64,000 bases of DNA. Source: Poecilobothrus nobilitatus. Taxonomy: Eukaryota > Arthropoda > Insecta > Diptera > Dolichopodidae. The stretch lies in contig OX352773.1 in the NCBI GenBank assembly GCA_947095535.1, positions 109,623,950 through 109,687,949 of the forward strand. Direction: 5' to 3'. Shown here piece after piece: positions 34,880 through 45,274 of the stretch. Below the pieces are notes generated by a model that was not told the DNA's origin, searched no databases, and saw only the letters and a program-made list of their open reading frames with translations. The number at the start of each line of letters is the position of its first letter. Positions within the stretch are counted from its first letter, which is position 1. The position numbers were made by a program, and so were the translations under genes.

Positions 34880-35894
34880 TAATGTAAAATACTATTGAAT
34901 TATAGTTGCTTCTCTTAATTCTTCAATTATAGATACAATTTCATTATGATGATTATTGTTACCAGCTGATTGTGATGAAATTAGAAGGCGTATTCTATCA
35001 ACTAACTTGGATTATCCCAATAAACATATTGATTTGATTGATTTGTATAATTTAATTGGGTTTGTGGTTAAAGATTTATAAAAAAATAGATTTATAAAAA
35101 AATTGAGTAAATTTTTTTTTCGAATAACCTGATCCAGTTTTTTTATGCCTAGTGTCATAATCATGTTCATATAATTTTCTTAACATATTCTTGAATTTCA
35201 AACCTGTGTTTCTTTTTATTTGTTCTAAAGGATTATAATTTCTTCTATGTGCATTCGTTTTGTTAAGAATTTGATGATATGTACTTAAATCACTTTCAGT
35301 ATATTTTAGAGATTTTTTTTTTAAATATTAATTCATATAAACCATCTGTACGTTCAAAACTTCCTTATCAATCAAAATATTTTTATTAATTTCATCTATT
35401 TCAAAATTAGCATTGCCAAGTTTTCGCACATTTAATGATTCATCAAAATAAGGTCCATTAGTCTTATCGAGTTCTGACTTGTTTAGAAACAAAAATTGTA
35501 ATATTGATGGTGATTCATCATTATCAAATTTTATAGTATTCGGAGTTGAAGTTTTAAGTTCATTGTAAGTATTACTTCTGTTGCTAGGTGTTTTAACTTC
35601 CGGCCTAAATGACCTCATTAACTTACAATTTTTATCATTATCATCAGCCCATTCAATTTTTGGTTTGATATCTGAAATTCGTTGTTGTTTAACAATATTT
35701 GTTAATTCTTTTAATGGCTTTGTAATTGGAGTACATTTTTTTTCCCGATTATGATCTTCTGAAAGCTTCTTAATTTTTAAAGATTGAAATTTTCTTTTTA
35801 AACTTTTACGAGTTTTAATTAAATCTTTCAATTGGAATTTTGTTTTTAAACTTTTACGAGTTTTAGTTAAATGTGTCATAAGTGGTTCATCCAT
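34880..35894 (-). pseudogene. Conserved Polinton protein with Lys/Arg-rich N-terminus
   Basis: The first 188 codons (35,328-35,894) are open: a basic, repetitive N-terminus (two TRKSLK(T/R)KFQ units), then LNVRKLGNANFEIDEINKNI. After a frameshift near 35,330 it reads KYTESDLSTYHQILNKTNAH, LEQIKRNTGLKFKNMLRKLY and finally LVDRIRLLISSQSAGNNNHH then NEIVSIIEELREATII. These blocks correspond to a protein that recurs in insect Polintons; its function is unknown to me. Three breaks make it inactive. Same strand as the integrase and opposite to the protease. Confidence 0.6.
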
Positions 35895-35909
35895 TTTTTA
35901 AATGGAAAC

Positions 35910-36030
35910 TAATCTGTTCAATTATTAACGGCAAATTAACAGCCGAACTATTCTATTGCTAACTGGTAACAGCTAATTACTAACTCCTATCGCTAAATGA
36001 TCCGTTCAGTTAATAACTAACTGCTGGATG
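35910..36030. repeat. Degenerate GTTA/CTAACTG short-repeat cluster (foldback-like), copy 1
   Basis: A patch of repeated TAACTG/TAACAG/CTAATTAC words with CGCTAAATGATCCGTTCAG. The same words and the ATGATC(A/C)(G/A)TTC landmark recur at 39,399-39,490 (opposite orientation) and 41,515-41,625 (same orientation). Confidence 0.6.
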
Positions 36031-36041
36031 TTAAAGGGCAA

Positions 36042-36880
36042 TTAGTGGGAAGATTGGAAACGAATCCATAAAGATTCGTTTTGAATTTTTGCAGAAGGGA
36101 ATTTGACAGAAGGGAACACATTAGGTGGAAGAACGTTCCACATCTTAGCAGTTCTCACAACAAATGAGTTTCCATAGCCAGTTTTAAACATTCTTGGAAT
36201 TTCCACAGTGTAGAAATGAGCACTTGCTGCTCCTCTGGTGTTACTGTGGAATTGTTTAAGAGGAAGCATAATTGATTTAAGTTCAATAGAGCAAGTGTCA
36301 TTACCTACAAGATATCTTAACAACATATTACCCCATAGATATCTTAATAACAGAGAAATAGCTCCAATATTACGACGAGAGTTAAGTGGAGTAAGTGTTA
36401 CTTGTTCGACTGGGTCGCCTATTAGGCGTAAGGCGCGGTTTTGAATTTTTTCGGGGTAACTCAGAGAAGTTTGGGATGCGCCAGCCCAAATGTGAGAGTT
36501 GTACCCCATCTTAGGTCGAATGTAGGCTTTATAAATATAGATATAGATAGATAGATAGGTGAGAAATATGTTTTGCAGCGGGACAGAAAATCCAAACATT
36601 TGGCAGCACTTTTAGCTATAACAAAAATATGCCATTCCACAGCATTTTTTGATTTAGCTGCAAACCTAAAATGCTTAGACTTTCTGATCACTCTATATTT
36701 TCTCCTTGGAATCGCAGAATTGGGTTAAACTGATTTCCTTTGCAGGAAATCAGGCAGCTTTAGTTTTTGAGGTATTAAATTCAACTCTATTAGTTTTACC
36801 CCAATCGGCTATTTTAGCTAAATCATGGTTAACTAAACTAACCATGATATTTCTTTTCGAAAATGATAATGAAAAAAAAT
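36042..36880 (-). pseudogene. LINE family A, copy 2 (C-terminal half of RT ORF)
   Basis: The minus strand reads LAKIADWGKTNRVEFNT (~36,835), then SAAKCLDFLSRCKTYFSP, YIRPKMGYNSHIWAGASQTS, IQNRALRLIGDP, RGAASAHFYTVEIPR and NSFVVRTAKMWNVLPPNVFP. It is colinear with the C-terminal part of the 44-kb copy. 185 codons are open (36,042-36,599). A TATA-rich tract (36,536-36,560) replaces part of the sequence. The RT active site is absent. It lies inside the Polinton. Confidence 0.85.
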
Positions 36881-37560
36881 GGCGCATTGATTATTGAAGT
36901 GCATTGCATGAGCCAAAGGCTACATGCAAGTGCATTGAATATGACCCAAACGACATTGAGGCTATTTCAGTAAAGTACGATATATGTTTATTCCAGAAAA
37001 GGATAAACGAATTTCAAAGAACCATTGGTGGTTATACATTTCGTAATTAATACAAAAAATTAGCCTTAGAAATATAATATTAGAATAGGCGTAGGTTAAG
37101 TTAGGTAAGTTTTAGGTTAGCATAATCTTAAGTTAGTTTATTTATAAAATATTAAGGTTAATAAGGTTTTATTTATAAAATTTAAATTAATTTTGGTTTT
37201 TATTACAAATTTTCCAAAATTAAATTCTCTGATAAAAAATTCTCTTAGAAAAAGGAAAAAAAAAAAAAATATAATAATAAAACAAATTAAATAAAGAAGA
37301 AAACTGAAACACTAAAATATAGTTTAAGGTTTTAGTTCTAAGTTCTGAAATAAATGTTAGTTTTGTAAGCTTTTTTACTAACCCAATGTAGCCAAAAATG
37401 ATTAAAAAGAAAAATAAAAAAGTATATAAAAAAAATTAATAGAAAACCATAATTATCAATCCAACAGCATGCACTCAACCTTTTATATGTTTTAAATTTA
37501 AATTATCTTGTTTGCTTTGGAATTCTTGTATAAGACTGACATAAATAAAAGCTATCTACA
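36881..37560. other. Polinton interior without a recognised gene
   Basis: A plus-strand stretch (~36,900-37,050) reads open for ~50 codons (KATCKCIEYDPNDIEA) but I cannot assign it. The rest is AT-rich with GTTAGGTAAGTT-like low complexity near 37,090. Confidence 0.4.
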
Positions 37561-37564
37561 ACTT

Positions 37565-38120
37565 AATGCCGTCCTGGCTATATACCTGGCTATAATTATT
37601 GTGGACCGGGAATAAAATTAGCAAAACAATTAGCTCGTGGTGATAAAGGGATTAATCGTTTAGATGAAGCTTGTAGAGAGCAGGTTATTCAAAAAGTTCT
37701 GATCAAAATTAACGTCATGTATCTGACAATAAATTAGCAGAAAAAGCTAAAGCTTGGCAAATAGTTAAAGCTAAAGGCGCAAGTTTTGGTGAAAGGTTAA
37801 ATTCATATCTAGTTATATACGCAATGAAAGCTAAAGTTAAACTTGGTATGGGTTTAAAAAGGAAACAAAAAAAGTTCAAAGAAAAAAACCTTTGAAAATG
37901 TTATAAAAGAAGTTAAATTAGTTATTAAAACTACAAAGAAACCAATGAATGATAAAAATATTATAAAAATTGCTTCACATCGAGCTCGAAAGTTTTCTTA
38001 GGGTCAGAAAAAAAAATTGATATCCCTCGAATAATTTCGGTACCAAAAATTGGAGGAGTTTTACCTTTAATCCCAATATTTGCTGGTTTGCCAGAATTGC
38101 ATTTAAAACCGCATAAAACA
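37565..38120 (+). pseudogene. Polinton phospholipase A2-like (parvovirus VP1u-type) protein
   Basis: The start region reads GYIPGYNYCGPGIKLAKQLA, with the YxGPG calcium-loop signature of parvovirus VP1-unique PLA2 domains, then RGDKGINRLDEACRE. The catalytic His-Asp that should follow is lost in a short deletion/frameshift at ~37,683. It resumes as ADNKLAEKAKAWQ-like text (here SDNKLAEKAKAWQIVKAKGA), AMKAKVKLGMGLK and, after another frameshift, IPRIISVPKIGGVLPLIPIF, a hydrophobic membrane-active-looking segment. In virus-like Polintons such a protein presumably helps virions escape endosomes. Immediately precedes the protease. Confidence 0.7.
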
Positions 38121-38130
38121 TACCGAGTTT

Positions 38131-38525
38131 ATGTCTGTTTTTGAACACAAAAAACCGTTAAACGAGCTACCCAAAAGAGCACTCAACAATTATGAGATAG
38201 AAGAATTTGAAAGTAAATATTTAAAATATTTTCGCGGAGCTTTTATGAGAGATATATTACCGGCAGATAAACTTCGGAAATATGAAGGTATAATAAATTT
38301 GGATAATTGTAGCTTATTGGTAGCTTATTACAAGAAACCGTAAATTGTGCAATATTTTGACAGTTTTGGAAATTTAAAACTCCCATTAGAAGTAATTCAA
38401 TATTTAGGAGATAATCTTATGTATAATTACAAAAAATATCAAAACTTTAATTCATATAATTGCGGTCATCTATGTTTAGATTTTTTATTTCATATTGTTA
38501 ACAAAAAAAAAATTATCAGTAAATA
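38131..38525 (+). pseudogene. Polinton adenain-type cysteine protease (virion maturation)
   Basis: Adenovirus-protease/Ulp1-like fold used to mature capsids. Visible blocks: KRALNNYEIEEFESK, FRGAFMRDILPADKLRK, GIINLDN, LVAYYKKP, then a stop at 38,341, and VQYFDSFGNLKLPLEVIQYL and NFNSYNCGHLCLDFL. The catalytic Cys region (YNCGHLC) is intact, but the GTHW stretch with the catalytic His before VAYY is missing, so the gene is dead. The length (~130 codons) is close to family size allowing for the gap. Plus strand, just after the PLA2-like gene. Confidence 0.8.
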
Positions 38526-38800
38526 AAACATGCATAAAACAAAAAAATTTTTTCTTTATTATTAGTCTGACTTAATTAAAAAAACTCACTTACATTAATA
38601 ATTTTGTTCAAGTTCAAGGGTAAAAGAAACAAAAAGTCCTGATAAAGAATAGTTAGAATTACAAAAGAAATTTAAAGAAAAATTTAATTAAATTGAAACA
38701 TATTATATACATATACATATTTTTATTGTGATAAATCAACCTTGAAAATCTATAAAAACCGAATGCATTTCTGAAATACCTCATTATTTCAATTAAAGAT

Positions 38801-38986
38801 ATGTCAATAACATTTACTTTAAACGGAAACTCTTCTATATTGTCAACTAATTATTTTTTTCATATAGACCTAAAGGAGAAAGAATATACGTGTGGTTTAG
38901 CAGATTTCCAGACATATTATTCAATACCGAATATAAATGAGGAGAATAAGAGCCCCATTAATATGAGAATAATTTTTTTCTTATAA
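38801..38986 (+). pseudogene. Polinton virion-associated protein, N-terminal fragment
   Basis: 61 codons starting MSITFTLNGNSSILSTNYF, with DLKEKEYTCGLADFQTYYSI and PNINEENKS. This is the recognisable start of a conserved Polinton protein (F-L-x-GNSS ... Y-x-x-GL-x-x-F-x-x-x-x-SIPN) that I believe is structural, but I cannot say which capsid component. Truncated at 38,986. Probable start at ATG 38,801. Confidence 0.55.
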
Positions 38987-39398
38987 AATTTATGTTAATA
39001 TAAACATATCAATCAAAAAATACTCTTCTACGTTACTTTTACCATACTATATCTACTACATTGTTTTAAAAATTTAATAGCTCAAAAACATATATACACA
39101 TACTCTTCTACATTACTTTTATGTTGCATGAATTAAATTTTTTTTAATGAAATATTATATATATGTATGTGTGCATAAGTAAATATATATATACTACTAA
39201 CCTTATTAGTTGTTATTAATTTACACAAATTTTTTTATATCAGTGCTAGTGGTAGTGTCGTTGTACTATACAACTTACATGTCCTTCTTTACAATCAACT
39301 ATATTAAGCTAATATGACAACACTAAAAAATAAATTTTTTGTCTCTATATACAATTTGTTTAAAAAAGTGTTCCAGAACCCTTATATTGCTATAAACG

Positions 39399-39490
39399 GA
39401 ACTGATCATTTAGCAGTAAGCAGTTATCAGTTAGCGGTTAGCAGTTATCAGTTAACAGTTATCTGTTAGCGGTTACCAGTTAGCAGATGA
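39399..39490 (+). repeat. GTTATCAGTTAGC short-repeat cluster (foldback-like), copy 2
   Basis: Tandem ~10-bp words (AGCAGTTATC, AGTTAGCGGTT, AGTTAACAGTT) start just after GAACTGATCATTTAGC. The reverse complement of this start and of the words is at 41,515-41,625, so the two clusters form an inverted pair 2.1 kb apart. Confidence 0.75.
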
Positions 39491-39841
39491 ATAGTAAAAA
39501 TAACTTTGGTAATGAGCATCATACCATAGAACATAAGAAAATAACATTTATCAAAAATGATTACGTAATTCAAATTTTTTAACTTCAAACTTTTAACACT
39601 TAATAATCTAATTCCTTGAATTATCATGTGGTTACCATACGTTATCAGTTTTCATATTCACTCTTTTCATACCATTATAACATGCTATCACTCTCATTGA
39701 ACATAAGTTGATTCAAATCCAAATTGTAGAGTACCTATTTTTGTGGTTTACTTTTTAATCCTAAAATATATCTATCACGATTTACTAAAATTGTAAAGAA
39801 ATTTCAAGAAAATATTGTAAATATGGAAACCATTAAAAATA

Positions 39842-39887
39842 AAAAATTTTTTTTCTTTTTATATATTTTAACTAAAGGAATCCCCTG
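39842..39887 (-). repeat. Internal duplicate of the Polinton right terminus
   Basis: TTTCTTTTTATATATTTTAACTAAAGGAATCCCCTG is repeated exactly at ~41,297-41,332 in the same orientation, 1,445 bp further right. The right-flanking bases here (TGAGGT) match the left flank TGGTGT less well (4/6) than those at 41,333. Confidence 0.75.
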
Positions 39888-40039
39888 TGAGGTTGTAAGA
39901 TGTCATAAGTCGACAGAAATCATGAAAAATTATTATCTATAAAATAAAATAAAAAATTATATATATTTTTTTTAAATAAAATTCTTTATTATACATATTT
40001 TTATTATAATTTTTTTTATTATTTATTTTTATTGGCCTA

Positions 40040-40365
40040 ATTAAATTTGCTACATAATTCAATAAATAAATTATTAAAATTACTAATTTTATGATATTTT
40101 GATTTTATTAAATTTTGTATAATTATTATTTTATTTTTATTTTCATCTAAACATTTTTTGTAATCACTAAATTCTATTTCTTTTTGTACATTAGATTTTT
40201 TAACACTTTTAATTATTTTATATATTCTTAATTTTCAACTTTAATTGTATACATTTTTGATCTTAAACCAATAAATTCTATAATATTTTTACTTTAATTA
40301 TATCATATATGTATATTTTTGTTATTAATTTCTAAAATAAGACTATCAGCATCACTGTATAAAAG
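40040..40365 (-). pseudogene. Polinton DNA polymerase B C-terminal relic
   Basis: Minus-strand text starts with LLYSDADSLILEI (40,335-40,365), polymerase motif C of protein-primed family B polymerases (canonical YxDTDS, here DAD with both Asp kept). After stops it continues with EFIGLRSKMYTIKVEN, QKEIEFSDYKKCLDENKNKI-like text and HKISNFN, the pattern seen after motif C in Polinton PolB. Exonuclease and palm motifs A/B are not found, so only the last ~110 codons remain, with several stops. Position near the right terminus is normal for POLB. Confidence 0.65.
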
Positions 40366-40399
40366 ACTACAATTCTGTTGTAATTTTAATGTATTCTTC

Positions 40400-40640
40400 C
40401 TTGGAAATTTTCTTCCAAGTATAACATAAAACTTCACATCGTGTTTTCGCCACAAATGTTTCTATATCTCTTTTTTCAGACATTCTGAAAAATCGCTCAT
40501 CAGTAATTACTGGAATTTTCTTACAATATCATTCCGATTTTCACAGCACCTGGGTTGTTGATGGTGACACAACTATTCGGATATCCTCTGAGTTCATCTT
40601 ATTTTATGTTATTATGTTTAGTAAGATCTTAATAGAACAC
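40400..40640 (-). other. Broken coding-like stretch upstream of PolB relic
   Basis: The minus strand reads KIPVITDERFFRMSEKRDI and TFVAKTRCEVLCYTWKKISK over ~75 codons with two upstream stops. It runs directly into the PolB relic but does not resemble PolB. The function is not recognised; it may be a different Polinton gene joined by deletion. Confidence 0.35.
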
Positions 40641-41289
40641 GAATTTCTTTCAATGTAATAAGCTAATTGTAAATTATCCTTTTATATAAATTTTTTTATT
40701 TGTGTAGAGGAAATTTCAGCATTTCGGCAGAATTTTATTAATATTTTATTAGATATGAATTTTTTATTATTTTTATAATGTACAAAGTAAGTGTGTTTTA
40801 TATTAACAAAGAAAAAAGTTTAGTCAATTATAACGATGTTGTTGCTGTTTTTGTAATAAATTTTGAACTAGCTGTCAGCGTTATCGGCTTGAATAAAATA
40901 TATGAGAGACAGCAATTAGCGCTAAGGTTCATAAATAAAAAAAAACATTTGTTTATTATAATCAAAACTGTAATTATTAAAAAATAATAATAATATACTA
41001 TAATAATATGCACAAGATCATTTCTAGCTAATATAAAGAATTTACCATTTACCACAAAAATTTTCATTATCACATTTAAATTATTTTCGTAGACAGCGTT
41101 AAGGTTTTTCCTATTTTACTATTGAGCTATAAATTTATGATAAGGCTTTTTCTTTGTTAATATAAAAAACACTTACGATGTATATTATAAAAACAGCAAA
41201 AATTTCTTATTGTAGAATATGATTACAAAACAAATAAAAATTAAAATACTAAAATGTATTAAATTTCAATATTAATATACATACATATT

Positions 41290-41332
41290 TTGGTTTTTTC
41301 TTTTTATATATTTTAACTAAAGGAATCCCCTG
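41290..41332 (-). repeat. Polinton right terminal inverted repeat (remnant)
   Basis: Mirror of 24,174-24,215; ends AAAGGAATCCCCTG and is followed by TGCTGT, a 5/6 match to the left flank. Confidence 0.7.
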
Positions 41333-42107
41333 TGCTGTCATTTTAGTCGAAACTTCATGCTATTCTAGTAGTCTTAGTTCTAAGTTTGAAATGAAATAAT
41401 GTAATATGTAATAGATATTAGTTACGCTTTGTGAGTGTATTGAAAATATTGAGTGAATAAAAAACTATTGTAAAGGAGTACCACAAGGTTCAATTTTAAG
41501 GCTACTTATTTTATAGAATTACTGCTAAATGATCAGTTCCGTTGTTATGATCTTATTTCCTTTTCGCAACTGATAACTGCTAATTGATAACTGCTTATTG
41601 CTAAATGATCAGTTCAAATCATCTCAGCTTACAATAGTCTGACGGTAAAACACATTTTTGTGATATCATTAATTTTTAAAAAAATTTTATATCCAAGCAA
41701 ACAAAAATTTATGTTAAAGGAGAAGAAAAACAATCTTGAATTATTAACATATTGAAAACTAATAATGTTTTTGATTTGAATAATAGTGATTCTACATGTT
41801 TAAAAATATTGAAGAATTAACAAATTTGTAGTATTCAAAAATGCAATTTTTATCCCGTTTGTGCTTTGGAAAATATTTATTTAATAAAATTGCTGATTTA
41901 AGCAATTTAAAAGTATTTAAGAAGAGAAATTATTAAAAACACATCCATTTTACTATTATCAATAAGTCAATATGGATGAAAATAGTCTAATATCACATAT
42001 TTTACCACAATGAGGAATACATTAAAAAGGTTTTGCGCACGGGATTCATAGCCCCTGAGCATTTTATCTTCTTAGATAAAAATGGTTATATTCAAAACCA
42101 AAATCAA
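41333..42107. other. Intervening DNA with a short LINE RT scrap and foldback-like cluster copy 3
   Basis: 41,475-41,498 reads GVPQGSIL, the RT motif of LINEs, with nothing else of the gene. 41,515-41,625 is the third short-repeat cluster (TTGCTAAATGATCAGTTC). 41,680-42,100 reads in broken frames (CSIQKCNFYPVCALENIY) but I cannot assign it. Confidence 0.5.
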
Positions 42108-42124
42108 ATTTTTTTTTTTTTTTT

Positions 42125-43565
42125 GTAGGTCAGTGGAGATCTTCAAAAGATACTGTAGAACCCGTGTTCTGCTACAACATGCCGGATTCTTACCGGCTAA
42201 AACCACCTTTCCTTGTGTCAACACCAATCTGTTTGATCGACTATAGACTTTCTCTTCTTTTTATTTGTTCACGTGTACTGGATTATATATAAAATTATTA
42301 TATAAAATATTTTTCCATCGCTCATTGTTTTGATCTCTTCAGTTACCAATTTGATCTGTAGATCCTGATGTAGGTCTTTGTTACGTATATACCAAGGGGC
42401 GTTTACAACTCCGCGTTGTACTTTGTTTTGGAAAGTTTGTAGTATATTGATATTTGATATTTTTGCACAGCCCCATAGTTGGATACCGTACGTCCAGACT
42501 GGTTTCAATACCTGTTTGTATAGCAAGATTTTATTTTCTACTGACAACTCGGATTTACGTCTTAGTAACCAGTACAATTTCCTGTATTTAATGTTTAGCT
42601 CCTCTTTTTTTTCTTTATGTGCTCATTCCACTTTAATTTAGCATCCAAGTTCATACCCAAGTATTTGGCAGTGTTAGCATAAGGTAATTTGGTTATTTAT
42701 GAATACAGGAAGATTGGCTATAGCATAAGGTATAATTTGGTTATTTATGAAAACAGGAAGATTGGCTATTCTTTGTGAGCGTGAAATTTATGTGTGTTGA
42801 TTTAGTTTCGTTTAACTTGATTCGCCATTTTTGCTTCCAAGTTGTTATTTTACATATTGCGTTTTGCAATTTATTTGTAGCGTCAGCAATACAATTTCCG
42901 ACGGCGAGAATCGCAGTATCATCTGCAAATGTCGCTGTAGTAACATTATAATCTTGAGGGATATATCTTGTGAAAAATAGATATAATACAGGCCCGAGAA
43001 CACTTCCCTGCGGAATACCTGCCGTTATCGCTTTTAGATCTTAGTATTCAGTTCCATACGAACTCTGAAGTATCTATTGCTTAGGTATGAGTCAAGCACT
43101 TCAAAATATTGTCTAGGTAGGTCTCTGTGAAGTTTAAACTTGAGTTTTTTGTGCCATACTTTATCGAATGCCTGGGCAACATCCAAGAAGACAGCAGAGC
43201 AGACTTTCTGTTATGCGATGGACCTGATATAGTGTTGAATGGTTATTTCTGAATTCAAATTGATGTGATGGAACTAGATTTCTTTACTTAATAATTAAGC
43301 CTTTTCAGCAATATTTTCTCAAAAATCTTTGACATTATTGGCAGTAAAGATATTGGGTGATAAAATGTGACTTCTGTTAGAGGTTTGCCTTGCTTAGGTA
43401 TAACAATTACTTCGGCTATTTTCCAAATACGAGGTACGTAATTTAATTTGAAGCAAGCGCTAATAATATACTGTAGTTTTAGAAAACCTTCATCAGGCAG
43501 TTCTTTTATAATTTTCCCGGAAATACGATCATAACCTGGACTTTTCTTGTTACTGAGGTTATTTA
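42125..43565 (-). pseudogene. J2 reverse transcriptase
   Basis: Starts at LSNKKSPGYDRISGKIIKEL (~43,555), then YVPRIWKIAEVIVIPKQGKP, SLLPIMSKIFEKILLKRL, GIPQGSVLGP-like text (~43,015) and catalytic TATFADDTAILAV (~42,930; Asp pair intact). The C-terminal part reads LYKQVLKPVWTYGIQLWGC and FQNKVQRGVVNAPWYIRNKD (42,269-42,577). A 46-bp tandem duplication at 42,675-42,766 shifts the frame, and frameshifts lie near 43,040 and 43,230. The ORF stops near 42,269, followed by a ~150-bp 3' UTR and the A-tail. Confidence 0.85.
42675..42766. repeat. 46-bp tandem duplication in J2
   Basis: TAGCATAAGG starts at 42,675 and again at 42,721. Both units contain GGTTATTTATGAA(T/A)ACAGGAAGATTGGCTA. The second has a 2-bp insertion (TA). 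Disrupts the RT frame. Confidence 0.85.
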
Positions 43566-43931
43566 ATTATTTTTTTTTTCTTTTTTTACGAGGGACGGTG
43601 GAAAACATCAAAAGTCACCCAAAGGAACTGCACGAGGTTCCTCTGAGTAGTGTTGGACTTTAACCAACCAAAACCACCCCCTTTAAAACCAAACTATAGG
43701 ATTGGTCCTTTAATACATAATAATATAATGTACAGCTTGGTTTTGAGGAAAAGGATGGGCGAAGGAATACTTGGGTGTTTGAATATAGGAAAATTGGGAT
43801 TATGGAGGATGAAGGGAAAAATTTGGATAGTTATTTTGAAGAAAGATGTTAGTGTTCTTCTTGAATTTCGATATATCGTACACAAATGAATTACCAACTT
43901 TTGGGAACACATGTGCGGGCATAAGGTTCCA

Positions 43932-45110
43932 TTAACGCGACGTGCGCATGACAAACGAATTCCCGAATGCTGTATTGCGCCATCTTGACAGTTCGACAGT
44001 ATATGGGTGGGCATCTGTTGCACTCCTCGTTTCACGTTGGAAAACTTTGAGTGGAGGCATCAATTGTTTTATTTCTTTAGAACAGGTGTTCACCCCTACA
44101 AGGTATCTATAAAAGAGGGTCAATGACCCAACAGTACGGCGATGGCAAAGTGGAGTGAGCGTTGAGGTACCACTGGGGTCGCCAATAAGGCGAATAGCTC
44201 TGTTTTGCACTTTGTCGAGAAAACCCAGCGCTGTTTGGGGCGCTCCAGCCCAAATATGTGCATTATACTCCATTTTGGGCCTAATGTACATTTTATAGAT
44301 GTTGAGAAGATCGGAAGGAGAGAAGTAAGCTTTACAGCGGTACAAGAAACCTAGACATTTAGCAGCATCTTTAGCTATACCAAAAATATGATTTGACCAG
44401 GTAAATTTCTGATTTAACTCGATGCCCAGAATGTTTAAATCTGTTGAGTGCTGCAAAACCTCACCCTGAAAAGTCAGGTTGGGTGTAGTAGTAGCTACTT
44501 TACGCGAGATTAAACAGCATTGCGTTTTTTTGGTGTTGAAATCAACTCTGTTGCTTTCACCCCATTTTTGGATTTTCGCTAAATCATTATTTAGCTCACT
44601 GATAGTGAAGTTTCTTGCTGTTCTATTAGTTTGGTGATTAATACCACAGCGGCTATGAAATTCATAGGAAACTACAAGGGTGCTGTCATCTGCGAAACTA
44701 TGGATTGGATTGGAGGTAATTGAAAGTAGCTCATTGATAAATATTAAGAAGAGGGTGGGAGACAAAACCGATCCCTGAGGGACACCAGCATTAATTATAA
44801 AATTGTCAGATGAATAACCATCGACAAGTACCCGAATCATGCGATTCGAAAGGAAATCTCCAATCCATTTTAGAAAGACCCTACCTAGTCCTAACGCTTT
44901 GCATTTTGCTAATAAAGCATCATGCCAGACTCGGTCGAACGCTTTAGAAATATCCAAAGCCACTACATCAGATTCACCAGAATGGTGAAGGCTGATATTC
45001 TACTTTTCGCAAAGGTAAGTCATGAGATCACCGGTTGAACGACGGGCTCAGAACCCGTATTGTCGATCATGAAGCAAACCTCTACGATCCAGATATTTCA
45101 AAAGCTTCTG
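43932..45110 (-). CDS. LINE A reverse transcriptase core (best-preserved copy)
   Basis: A 344-codon open stretch (44,963-43,932) includes VVALDISKAFDRVWHDALLA, FLSNRMIRVLVDGYSSDNF, GVPQGSVLSPTLFLIFINEL, the catalytic IHSFADDSTLVVSYEF and the thumb region LNDLAKIQKWGESN-like text, YIRPKMEYNAHIWAGAPQTA, VQNRAIRLIGDPSGTS and NSFVMRTS. Upstream (to ~45,110) GLLHDRQYGF(E/*)PVVQPV-like text is interrupted by a stop. All RT catalytic residues are intact, but the C-terminus ends early compared with copies 1 and 2, which continue MWN-LPP. No ORF1 or endonuclease. Confidence 0.85.
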
Positions 45111-45274
45111 GTTTATTATTTTTTCTATTACTTTTGAAAGAACCGAGGTTATAGCAATAGGACGGTAGTTAGAGGGATCGCTTTTATTACCTTTTTTTGG
45201 AATTGGGAAAACATGCGCAACCTTCCATTGGGTAGGGTGAATACCCGAAGTAAAGGAAAGATAGAAAAGGTTGC

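Larger units (their letters stand above)
24174..41332. mobile_element. Ancient Maverick/Polinton, riddled with nested LINEs
   Basis: The left terminus CAGGGGATTCCTTT (24,174) and right terminus AAAGGAATCCCCTG (ending 41,332) are inverted repeats, with partly matching AAAAAGAAAAAA tracts inside. The flanks TGGTGT and TGCTGT are a 5/6 match for the 6-bp target duplication Polintons make. Between them lie a DDE integrase with chromodomain, two conserved Polinton proteins, a phospholipase A2-like protein, an adenain-type protease, a capsid-type N-terminus and a PolB relic. The 17.2-kb span includes ~7.9 kb of inserted LINE DNA, so much of the original element is deleted. No packaging ATPase was recognised. 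Confidence 0.8.

Noticed and set aside
40778..41073. Overlapping frames on both strands near 40.8-41.1 kb as Polinton genes
   Set aside because: Low-complexity Ile/Phe/Lys-rich text without family motifs.
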